Origin: an uncultured cyanobacterium
Lineage (GTDB): Bacteria; Cyanobacteriota; Cyanobacteriia; Cyanobacteriales; Geitlerinemataceae
Length of the DNA: 10,548 bases
Direction: 5' to 3'
Assembly (NCBI GenBank): GCA_937121005.1
Contig: CAKZKB010000708.1
Coordinates: forward strand, 1-10,548
Part shown: one piece after another, positions 1 to 5,373 of the stretch
Position numbering within the stretch: the stretch's first letter is position 1
Layout of the letters: every line of letters starts with the position of its first letter
The notes under the pieces: generated by a model
What the model saw: only the letters and a program-made list of their open reading frames with translations
What the model was told of the DNA's origin: nothing
Database searches by the model: none
Made by a program: the position numbers and the translations under genes

Positions 1-1220
1 GCCGCCGCCGTGACGACGGCCAGTACGGTAAATAACCCCACCAGGGCCAGGCGAATTTCTCCCTGGAAGCCGCGCGGGGCCAAGCCAGAAGCCCAAACGT
101 AGCGATCGAGCCAGGGATCCGGGCGAATGGGTTGACCGGAATTCCAGATTTCTTCAATGCTACCGTCGGCACGAATGCGACCAATGCGGGCTGTTTTCCA
201 AGTATGTTGGTTGCGGCTGTCGAATTTGACCGGGCCGCCAGGAGCCGCACACGCAATTTTTTTTAAGGACTTTCGGACGCGATCGACCTCGGTAGATTTG
301 GCTTTTTCTACGCCATATTTCCAGAGGTAAACACCTAAATAGGCCGCTTCGATGGGATCGTCAGTGACGCGGTGCTTTCCGTATTTGGCTTGGTAGGCCG
401 CAACAAATCGCTGGTTTTCAGGGGTTTCTAAGGTATTAAAATAGTTCCACGCTACCCAATGTCCGGCAAAGTTTTCGGCTCCAAAATGTCGCACTTCTTC
501 TTCGGCAACACTGACGGACATAGCAGGTAAGCCATCGGCATCGAATCCCGCCGCTTTCAGGCGATGGAAAAAGACGGCGTTGCTGTCGCCATTGAGGGTA
601 TTAAAAATGGCATCGGGTTGAGTCGCTTTTATTAAGGCGATCGCGGTGTCTACAGATGTAGATCCTAGAGGAACGTACTCTTCTCCTACCCATTCGCCCC
701 CTCTGGCAATCAGTTGGGCTTTAACAATTCGATTCGCCGTGCGCGGAAAAATGTAGTCGGAACCGACAAGAAATAAACGCCTGTAGCCGCGAGTTAGCAA
801 AAAATCGACGGCGGGAATAATTTGCTGGTTGGGGGCGGCTCCCGTATAAATAATGTTAGGCGATCGCTCTAAGCCTTCGTACTGAACGGGATAAAATAAT
901 AAACCATTTAGCTGCTCGAAAATGGGTAAAACGGCTTTGCGGCTGGCACTCGTCCAGCAACCAAAGACGACAGACACGCGATCGTCAGTGAGGAGTTTCC
1001 TCGCTTTCCAGGCGAAGGTTTGTAGGTTGCTTTCTCCATCTTCAACAATAGCCTCGATCGCTCTTCCTAAGATCCCGCCAGCCGCATTGATTTCTTCAAT
1101 CGCTAAAATTGTAGCGTCTTTGACAGAAATTTCGCTTGCGGACATGGTTCCGGTCAAAGAATGGAGAATGCCGACTTTGATCGGATCGCGATCGAAAACA
1201 GATGAGTTGGCGAGGGACAT
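1..1220 (-). CDS. UrtA-like substrate-binding sensor protein, N-terminal part (C-terminus off window)
   Basis: An uninterrupted reading frame of 406 codons runs from an ATG at 1220 to the window edge; an in-frame stop lies just upstream and no other good start was seen. Residues 14-375 read like the type 1 periplasmic-binding fold of the UrtA/AmiC/FmdD group. Visible landmarks are IKVGILHSLTGTMS (14-27), AIEEINAAGGILGR (40-53), VVFGCWTSASRKAVLP (84-99), the YPVQYEG block (110-116), GSDYIFPRTAN (153-163) and DGSIEEIWNSGQPIRPDPW (352-370). The family normally binds urea, short amides or branched amino acids. Unlike a transporter UrtA, the protein starts directly at the mature domain with no signal peptide, and it continues into a hydrophobic stretch (about 390-406, LALVGLFTVLAVVTAA) that looks like a membrane helix. 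This suggests a membrane-anchored receptor whose output domain (kinase, cyclase or diguanylate cyclase) lies beyond the window. The output type and ligand are inferred only. No strong ribosome site is visible. Confidence 0.85.
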   Translation of the reverse strand, partial: MSLANSSVFDRDPIKVGILHSLTGTMSASEISVKDATILAIEEINAAGGILGRAIEAIVEDGESNLQTFAWKARKLLTDDRVSVVFGCWTSASRKAVLPIFEQLNGLLFYPVQYEGLERSPNIIYTGAAPNQQIIPAVDFLLTRGYRRLFLVGSDYIFPRTANRIVKAQLIARGGEWVGEEYVPLGSTSVDTAIALIKATQPDAIFNTLNGDSNAVFFHRLKAAGFDADGLPAMSVSVAEEEVRHFGAENFAGHWVAWNYFNTLETPENQRFVAAYQAKYGKHRVTDDPIEAAYLGVYLWKYGVEKAKSTEVDRVRKSLKKIACAAPGGPVKFDSRNQHTWKTARIGRIRADGSIEEIWNSGQPIRPDPWLDRYVWASGLAPRGFQGEIRLALVGLFTVLAVVTAA

Positions 1221-1245
1221 GAGAGCGATAACTCGGAGGAAGATC

Positions 1246-1276
1246 CTTTGTTCTAATGTACACTAGAAGAACAAAG
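1246..1276. promoter_or_regulatory. 9-bp inverted repeat upstream of the UrtA-like gene
   Basis: CTTTGTTCT (1246-1254) and its exact reverse complement AGAACAAAG (1268-1276) flank a 13-base centre, 26-56 bases upstream of the UrtA-like start codon. A dyad here could be an operator or a transcript hairpin. It partly resembles a cyanobacterial LexA box (GTAC with a GAAC-like half), but the match is incomplete. The assignment as regulatory is inference. Confidence 0.3.
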
Positions 1277-1514
1277 ATGTTCCGGCTCGATCGCCAGATC
1301 TTTACAGAGTCCGAAAACGCCGCAGCCTTCAGTCGATCGATTTGGATCGAGGAAAATTATATTAAAAAATACCGAAAAATTCGACCCGATCTAGAAAGCG
1401 ATCGCCCCCCAGCCTCGTCGAGACAATATTGTGGGGCCATCTTCTACGGCCATCAGACGCGACATGGCGGCGCGATCGGGTGTAAAATTGGAACGACTTT
1501 CATCGCCCTCGCTC

Positions 1515-2543
1515 ATGGACTATTCCGCTCTCCTACAACAGCTTCTCGACGGTCGATCGCTCGCAACGAACGAGGCCGAAACCCTGATGAATGGTTGGCT
1601 GCAAGAAGCCATCGATCCGGCTCTGTCGGGAGCCATTTTAGCAGCATTGCAAGCCAAAGGCGTGTCAGCCGAAGAACTGACAGGAATGGCACGAGTATTG
1701 CAGGCGCGATCGACAGCAAATATCGAACCCTGGACGTTCCCGGTTATCGATACCTGCGGGACGGGGGGCGATGGTGCTTCTACATTTAACATCTCGACAA
1801 CAGTGGCATTTGTGGCGGCGGCGACGGGGATAAAAGTCGCCAAACACGGCAATCGATCGGCTTCGAGTAAGGTGGGATCGGCTGATGTGTTAGAAGCATT
1901 GGGAATCGATTTGAGTGCTTCCCGAGAAACCGCGATCGCGGCCTTAAATGAAGTGGGAATCACCTTTTTATTCGCTCCCGGTTGGCATCCAGCCATGAAA
2001 GCAGTCGTCCCCATTCGCAAGGCGTTGAAAGTGCGGACGGTGTTTAATTTAATCGGGCCGTTGGTGAATCCATTGCGACCGACGGGACAAGCGATCGGCG
2101 TTTACGATCGCGGCTTTTTAGAAGTGATGGCGGCGGCGGCGAAAGGATTAGGAATTGAAAAGGCGATCGTCTTGCACGGACGAGAAAAATTAGACGAAGC
2201 TGGCTTAGCAGACTGGACGGATTTAGCAGTTCTTGCGGATGGGGAAATTAAAACCATTGCTCTCGATCCGCAGTCGTTAGGGTTAAAATCGGCTCCCACT
2301 GCGTCTTTACGCGGCGGCGATGTAGAAGAGAACGCGACCATTTTGCGATCGCTTTTGCAAGGCGGCGGTACGGAGGCCCAGCGAGACGTGGTAGCCTTGA
2401 ATGTGGCGTTGGCATTGCAGGTAGCTGGCGAGATTTCCATTTACGATTTAGGTAAAGGAATCGACAAAGCCAAAGAGGTGTTAAGCAGTGGCGTGGCTTG
2501 GGAAAAATTGGAGCAACTGGCTAAGTTTTTAAAGGCGAAGTAG
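1515..2543 (+). CDS. trpD: Anthranilate phosphoribosyltransferase
   Basis: TrpD transfers the phosphoribosyl group of PRPP to anthranilate, the second step of tryptophan synthesis from chorismate, in the cytoplasm. The 342-residue product has the usual length and all family landmarks: an N-terminal helical part (LLQQLLDGRSL), the PRPP loop CGTGGDGAS (81-89), KHGNRSASSKVGSADVLEALG (110-130), FLFAPGWHPAMK (151-162), VRTVFNLIGPLVNP (173-186) and the acidic DE pair of the metal site (227-228). The frame is open from an ATG at 1431, but 1515 is chosen because MDYSALLQQLLDG matches where family members begin; ATG 1464 is the other option. No clear Shine-Dalgarno precedes 1515. No other trp gene is adjacent, which fits the dispersed trp genes of cyanobacteria. 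The gene is intact. Confidence 0.97.
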   Translation: MDYSALLQQLLDGRSLATNEAETLMNGWLQEAIDPALSGAILAALQAKGVSAEELTGMARVLQARSTANIEPWTFPVIDTCGTGGDGASTFNISTTVAFVAAATGIKVAKHGNRSASSKVGSADVLEALGIDLSASRETAIAALNEVGITFLFAPGWHPAMKAVVPIRKALKVRTVFNLIGPLVNPLRPTGQAIGVYDRGFLEVMAAAAKGLGIEKAIVLHGREKLDEAGLADWTDLAVLADGEIKTIALDPQSLGLKSAPTASLRGGDVEENATILRSLLQGGGTEAQRDVVALNVALALQVAGEISIYDLGKGIDKAKEVLSSGVAWEKLEQLAKFLKAK

Positions 2544-2599
2544 TCCCTATTTCCCTTACACGATCGCGGTATGGATATCTTATCAAATTCGTGAGAACA

Positions 2600-2627
2600 G
2601 TAGGGGCGATTCGCGAATTGCCCCTAC
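2600..2627. repeat. 28-base palindrome GTAGGGGCG...CGCCCCTAC, copy 1
   Basis: GTAGGGGCGATTCG is followed by its reverse complement with a single change (AATTG instead of AATCG), which would still pair as a G-U wobble in RNA. Palindromes with GTAGGGGCG arms are, to my knowledge, common dispersed intergenic elements in filamentous cyanobacteria. It lies 57 bases after trpD and could also act as a transcript-end hairpin, although no T-tract follows. Confidence 0.75.
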
Positions 2628-2700
2628 ATCATATCTGTTGCCGATCTCATTTGACGATCGAATGTCTCTTCCAAGCGCGATCGCGTTTGCTTCTGCCGCG

Positions 2701-2709
2701 TGGTATACT
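2701..2709 (+). promoter_or_regulatory. Extended -10 promoter candidate for the Uma2 gene
   Basis: TGGTATACT fits an extended -10 (TG-N-TATAAT) with TATACT at 2704-2709. Transcription would begin near 2716, about 36 bases before the Uma2 ATG. The same motif (TGGTATGCT) stands at the equivalent place in the second repeat copy. No convincing -35 is visible, as is allowed for extended -10 promoters. Confidence 0.45.
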
Positions 2710-2751
2710 GGCAATGGAAACTCGATCGGGAGTCTCCTTCCCGCATTTTAG

Positions 2752-3318
2752 ATGAATTTATCGATATCTGAAAAAGTTCTGTGGCAAGTTGACGATCTAG
2801 AGGGTTTGCCTGATAATGGCGATCGCTACGAGATTATCGATGGAGAATTGTTTGTGAGTCGATCGCCCCATTGGGAACATCAAGACGCTGCGGGTGCAAT
2901 TTATACCGAACTGCGACTTTGGTCTCAAAAAACGGGATTGGGACAAGCTGCATTCGCACCAGGGATTATTTTTTCACAGACGAATAACGTCATTCCCGAT
3001 GTCGTTTGGGTCAGCAGCGATCGCTTAACTCAACTGCTCGATCGCGCCGGACATTTAACGGGGAGTCCAGAGTTAGTTGTGGAAGTATTATCAGACTCGG
3101 TTCGGGATAAAAAACGCGATCGCGAAACAAAACTGAAGTTGTATTCCACTGAAGGAGTCAGCGAATATTGGATTGTCGATCGTCAAACCAAAACAGTGGA
3201 GGTGTATCGACGCGATCGCGGTATCCTAAAAAAAACACTGACGCTGTTTCCAGGCGATCGGCTTACGAGTCCACTTTTGCCAGAGTTTAATTGCGAGGTC
3301 GATCGACTGTTCGCCTAA
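2752..3318 (+). CDS. Uma2 family endonuclease (DUF820, PD-(D/E)XK fold)
   Basis: The 188-residue product matches the Uma2/DUF820 family, abundant in cyanobacteria and predicted to be a restriction-endonuclease-like nuclease of unknown biological target. Visible features are the N-terminal RYEIIDGELFVS (25-36), the core acidic IPDVVWVS with D83, PELVVEVLSDS (106-116) with E107 and E111, then D119 and K127/K129 ahead of LYSTEGVSEYWIVD (130-143) with the conserved YW and D. Length is normal. The ATG at 2752 follows the repeat-borne promoter; the nearest purine-rich run, GGGAG, is too far upstream to be a standard ribosome site. The stop codon overlaps the stop of the convergent hicB-like gene. 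The mobile-element or defence role often guessed for Uma2 is unproven. Confidence 0.92.
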   Translation: MNLSISEKVLWQVDDLEGLPDNGDRYEIIDGELFVSRSPHWEHQDAAGAIYTELRLWSQKTGLGQAAFAPGIIFSQTNNVIPDVVWVSSDRLTQLLDRAGHLTGSPELVVEVLSDSVRDKKRDRETKLKLYSTEGVSEYWIVDRQTKTVEVYRRDRGILKKTLTLFPGDRLTSPLLPEFNCEVDRLFA

Positions 3319-3539
3319 CGTTCGACAAATTCTCCGACTTCTACATAATCGCACAACGTCCGAGGTGGCGCGATCGCTTCTCCTTGTTCTTGCAGTGCTT
3401 CTAAATGAAACGCGATCGCTTCTGCGATGAGGGTGCGAACTTCTTCTAGGGTTTCACCTACAGCAACGCAACCGGGTAAATCGGGAACGTAAGCACCGTA
3501 ACTGTTATTTCCAGGTTCGATAATGACAGTGTAGCGCAT
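3315..3539 (-). CDS. HicB family antitoxin-like protein, without a visible HicA
   Basis: The 74-residue product has the compact HicB fold signature: a first strand MRYTVIIEPGNNSYGAYVPDLPGC (1-24) followed by VAVGETLEEVRTLIAEAIAFHLEALQEQGEAIAPP (25-59). HicB proteins neutralise the HicA mRNA interferase and repress their own operon. The usual small hicA gene should sit directly upstream, beyond 3539 on this strand, but that place is taken by the second repeat copy and no HicA-like frame is seen; nor does this protein show an added C-terminal DNA-binding helix. It may be an orphan HicB, which cyanobacteria have in numbers. The start is supported by AGAGGA about eight bases before the ATG. Its TAG overlaps the Uma2 TAA in the shared bases CCTAA (3314-3318), so the two genes converge with no space between them. 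Confidence 0.88.
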   Translation of the reverse strand: MRYTVIIEPGNNSYGAYVPDLPGCVAVGETLEEVRTLIAEAIAFHLEALQEQGEAIAPPRTLCDYVEVGEFVER

Positions 3540-3602
3540 TAATTGTTTTCCTCTAGACGATCGCGATCGCGGTATGGATATCTTATCAAAGTCGTGAGAA
3601 CA

Positions 3603-3630
3603 GTAGGGGCGATTCGCGAATCGCCCCTAC
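3603..3630. repeat. 28-base perfect palindrome, copy 2
   Basis: GTAGGGGCGATTCG is followed by its exact reverse complement with no spacer. It differs from the first copy (2600-2627) by one base, being the fully symmetric version. As RNA it would form a long hairpin; as DNA it could be a protein-binding or transposase-recognised site. Function unknown. Confidence 0.8.
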
Positions 3631-3702
3631 ATCGTATCTGTTGCCGCTCTCATTTGCGATCGAATGTCTCATCCAAACGCGATCGCTTTTGGCTCTAGCT
3701 TG

Positions 3703-3711
3703 TGGTATGCT
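3703..3711 (+). promoter_or_regulatory. Extended -10 promoter candidate in repeat copy 2
   Basis: TGGTATGCT occupies the same position in copy 2 as TGGTATACT in copy 1. It would start transcripts near 3718, about 36 bases before the ATG at 3754. That spacing matches the spacing from copy 1 to the Uma2 gene, which supports a real, duplicated promoter. Confidence 0.4.
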
Positions 3712-3753
3712 GGAAATGGAATCTCTATTTTCAGTAGCCATAACCCAAGAGCA

Positions 3754-3936
3754 ATGGTCAAATCTGATACAGCCATTACAAAAGATGGTGATGAATCTGA
3801 AGTTCCCGACGACACGCCTGATGAAATTGTCCTCGAAGGGTTTCGTCAAGGTTTGTACGAAGCGATAACAGGTCAGACTCTCCCTCTGTCGCAAATGTGG
3901 GAGGGGATCGATTTGGAGTCAATTGATAACGATTGA
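3754..3936 (+). CDS. Small acidic antitoxin-like protein
   Basis: A 60-residue acidic protein. The frame opens upstream at 3664, but that part lies in the repeat, so ATG 3754 (AAGAG nearby) is the likely start. The N-terminal third is polar and probably disordered (DGDESEVPDDTPDEI). The rest, LEGFRQGLYEAITGQTLPLSQMWEGID, looks like one or two helices ending in a conserved-looking Trp-Glu-Gly. This pattern recalls small cyanobacterial proteins that accompany toxin genes, but I cannot name the family with certainty. No toxin gene follows; 53 bases downstream begins the truncated NACHT gene, probably in the same transcript. An overlapping frame from ATG 3716 (50 residues) is less protein-like. 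Confidence 0.6.
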   Translation: MVKSDTAITKDGDESEVPDDTPDEIVLEGFRQGLYEAITGQTLPLSQMWEGIDLESIDND

Positions 3937-3989
3937 CGACAAGCTGAATCGCGCGGATTTTTATCGACAATCTTGTCAGGAGAGCGATT

Positions 3990-4454
3990 ATGGCAGTTGG
4001 ACTCGATGATGTGGCGATCGGTGCAGCCGTTACCAGTTTCGTCAGCATTGTCACTAAAACTGGCTTAGACAAAAGCAAAGATTTATTATCGTTACTGGGG
4101 ACAGATGTCAAGGACATTCTCAATCCAGTACGGAACTATGTCGAAAATTATAGCAAGCGGCACGGAATCCTCAAAGTGTTGGGGATGCCAGAAGCAGTGA
4201 GTTTGAGCGATATTTATACGAGTGTGAAACTGTTGTCGGAGCGGGATATTGGCATTTTTGAAAGCATTACCGCACTGGAAGAGGCCTATCGAACTAGCGA
4301 TAGTCGCGGATTGAACTTGCAAAGCTGCGAGAAGCGTCCAGGTTTGGAAGTGGCAAACGAACAGCAGTTTTTGATGGTTTTGGGAAACAGGAACAGCCAG
4401 CCGACACCGTTGAGGTTGCGATCGCGGATTCTCACCCCCAAATGTAAACTTTAG
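3990..4454 (+). pseudogene. NACHT-NTPase protein, N-terminal fragment truncated before Walker A
   Basis: The first ~130 residues read like the effector/linker part of cyanobacterial NACHT-domain STAND NTPases: MAVGLDDVAIGAAV..., then YVENYSKRHGILKVLGMPEAVSLSDIYTSVKLL, ESITALEEAYR (90-100) and EKRPGLEVANEQQFLMVLG (113-131). In intact relatives the last segment runs straight into GxPGxGKS, the Walker A loop, and several hundred further residues. Here it changes abruptly after MVLG to NRNSQPTPLRLRSR... and stops at 4454, with no P-loop in any frame downstream. The start is well supported by AGGAG seven bases before the ATG. Bacterial NACHT proteins act in signalling and anti-phage defence, but this copy cannot bind nucleotide and is best read as a deletion remnant; a free-standing N-terminal domain protein is the less likely alternative. 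Confidence 0.72.
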
Positions 4455-4479
4455 TAACATTTGCTTGCCACTTCCGGCC

Positions 4480-5125
4480 AACGTGCTAACTTAGAAATAC
4501 AGACACCAAACAGCCATTCAAACCATACATCGGGTCGGTAAGCAATGGTGTCGCCCGCTTAGCGCCCTCTTACGAATTCGGCTCCCACAATTGTAACTTG
4601 TGGCGCAAACGTCCTCGATTTGCATGAGGGCCAAGCCAAACCCAAACCTCTGGAAAGAGACAAACCGGGAGAAGGTGAAACGTTCCGAGTCGTAAGCTGT
4701 CCAACTCTAGTTATCCCGGCATAGGCGCTAAAACCCCGACCCTTTAGGGCGGTGATGAGCGTGCTTCCCTACAAGTGGCGGCTGAATTCTCGTAACACGC
4801 TCTTCACACCCACTTGCTTGTGTGTTAAGCTAAAAATGTGAGTCTAGTAGGCGTATCGACTGCGTGTTGAAACATTCCTAGTACGGAGAAATCCCGGCAA
4901 GTAAGTCACTACTGCGAAATGCAGCAAGCCCATACCACTGCAAGTAATGGCAGGATGTTGAGCGTACCGAACTGGCTGAGTGTTGAAAAGTGCGAACGAC
5001 CGCGAAACAAGTAAGCGCGATACCACTGCAAGTAATGGCAGGATGTTGAGCGTCTAGGGGCGTTTTGACTCGTCCCACCGAAAAGTTAGATCGGTGACAG
5101 TTAAATGGCGACTTTGCGTCATTTA
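4480..5125 (+). ncRNA. Folded non-coding region resembling group II intron domain I (incomplete)
   Basis: No credible protein lies here. The sequence is rich in short stems, for example CCACAA/TTGTGG (4585-4603), CCTC/GAGG near 4613-4629, CCG-CCC/GGG-CGG near 4736-4753 and CACAC/GTGTG near 4806-4824. It has a run of unpaired-looking purine-rich joints of ribozyme style, such as GGTGAAACGTTCCGAGTCG and CCCGGCAAGTAAGTCAC. The order AGTGGCGGCTGAA ... TCTAGTAGGCGTATCGACT ... CCCGGCAAGTAAGT ... GCAGGATGTTGAGCG resembles domain I of bacterial group II introns as I remember them. No reverse-transcriptase gene and no domain V hairpin (GAGC...GAAA...GTTC) is found, so it would be a 5' fragment. The 5' boundary is uncertain; GTGCT at 4493 is one candidate. 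A different structured RNA is possible. Confidence 0.45.
4932..5053 (+). repeat. 34-base direct repeat, two units 88 bases apart, inside the RNA-like region
   Basis: ATACCACTGCAAGTAATGGC and the following 14 bases (through GATGTTGAGCGT) occur identically at 4932-4965 and 5020-5053. Looser similarity continues upstream of each unit (TGTTGAAA, then CGCGAAA or TGCGAAA, then AAGC). It appears to be a partial tandem duplication of one segment of the intron-like region. Confidence 0.85.
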
Positions 5126-5159
5126 GAATCCTCCGTGCTTTAGTCGGAGGAGAGGTCAA
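5076..5159 (+). mobile_element. IS200/IS605-type right end with hairpins, no transposase gene
   Basis: Three successive stem-loops are visible: CACCGA/TCGGTG (5076-5096), TAAATGGCG with its partner ending at 5125 (5102-5125, one G-T pair), and CCTCCG/CGGAGG (5130-5150). The last, in the frame GAATCCTCC...GGAGGAGAGGTCAA (5126-5159), has the look of the right end of IS200/IS605 elements that follows tnpB. The region at 10444-10480 has the same design in the other orientation (GGAATCCCC...GGGGAGGATGTCAA). No TnpA or TnpB frame lies upstream, so this is a solo end, a deletion remnant, or an end attached to the intron-like sequence before it. In active elements this stretch also forms the scaffold of the TnpB guide RNA. 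Confidence 0.45.
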
Positions 5160-5223
5160 TTCTGCTTCAAGTCTATTTTTAGCGCAAAACTGCATTCAAG
5201 TTATCTGTCGCATAGCGCGATCG

Positions 5224-5260
5224 GAGCCTAACCGCCCTCGGTTAGGCTCTCACTATTTTT
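5224..5260 (+). terminator. Strong terminator-like hairpin
   Basis: GAGCCTAACC (5224-5233), a six-base loop, and the exact complement GGTTAGGCTC (5240-5249) form a perfect 10-bp stem. TATTTTT follows after a five-base gap. Orientation by the T-run is plus. It probably ends transcription from the decayed island and insulates the PilB-like gene. The offset of the T-run from the stem makes its efficiency uncertain. Confidence 0.6.
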
Positions 5261-5340
5261 AAAGTCGGGGGCGTGGGGGCCGAACTCAGGGCGATCGCGG
5301 CCGAAATTTCCGAAAAAATTCTTTATCATTAAGTAATAAC

Positions 5341-5360
5341 CCTACCTTCTCTGAGGTAGG
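5341..5360 (+). promoter_or_regulatory. Leader stem-loop before the PilB-like gene
   Basis: CCTACCT and AGGTAGG form a 7-bp stem with a six-base loop (TCTCTG). It lies 14 bases before the GTG at 5374 and 71 bases before the ATG at 5431. It might influence translation start or mRNA stability. An A/T-rich TATCAT at 5324-5329 just upstream could be a -10 element, which would put the hairpin at the very 5' end of the mRNA. The function is inferred. Confidence 0.3.
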
Positions 5361-5373
5361 TCGCCTCATCAGG

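Larger units (their letters stand above)
2561..2718 (+). repeat. Promoter-bearing intergenic direct repeat, copy 1
   Basis: About 157 bases beginning CGATCGCGGTATGGATATCT recur at 3564-3720 in the same orientation, offset by 1003 bases (1002 after a one-base deletion near 2655). The first ~85 bases differ at only about four positions; the last ~60 are more diverged. The repeat contains a 28-base palindrome and ends with an extended -10 promoter-like motif just upstream of the Uma2 gene. The two copies bracket the Uma2/HicB pair. Confidence 0.85.
3564..3720 (+). repeat. Promoter-bearing intergenic direct repeat, copy 2
   Basis: This is the second copy of the element at 2561-2718, same orientation, with the same order of parts: CGATCGCGGTATGGATATC, the palindrome, a diverged middle, and an extended -10 motif. 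It ends just before the short acidic protein gene. Homology to copy 1 stops at the shared ATGGAA, beyond which the sequences are unrelated. Confidence 0.85.

Noticed and set aside
1246..1276. LexA box at the dyad upstream of the UrtA-like gene
   Set aside because: Only one half-site and the spacing fit the cyanobacterial consensus; several required bases differ.
1431..1514. N-terminal extension of TrpD from ATG 1431 or 1464
   Set aside because: The added residues do not look like TrpD; family members start at the position of ATG 1515.
1256..1789. 177-codon open frame on the plus strand overlapping the start of trpD
   Set aside because: It is rich in Arg/Ser with no domain pattern and runs across trpD in another frame; a shadow.
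2714..2755. 13-codon upstream frame (MET...HFR) overlapping the Uma2 start as ATGA
   Set aside because: The predicted transcription start falls on its ATG, so it would have no leader; the matching ATG in repeat copy 2 opens an unrelated frame, arguing against a conserved leader peptide.
3716..3868. 50-codon frame (MESLFSVAITQEQWS...) overlapping the acidic protein gene
   Set aside because: The second half is Lys/Arg-rich and shadow-like. The other frame has the more natural composition and a compact acidic/helical pattern. Not fully excluded.
4932..5053. CRISPR array
   Set aside because: Only two 34-base units with a 54-base gap that itself shows relics of the same duplication; no cas genes.
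4844..5195. Two minus-strand open frames (60 and 105 codons) in the folded region
   Set aside because: They contain the 34-base repeat translated in different frames and have no protein-like pattern; artefacts of the structured RNA region.
5224..5249. Group II intron domain V
   Set aside because: The stem is a perfect 10-bp hairpin with a six-base loop, lacks a GNRA tetraloop and the two-base bulge, and is followed by a T-run; a terminator explains it better.
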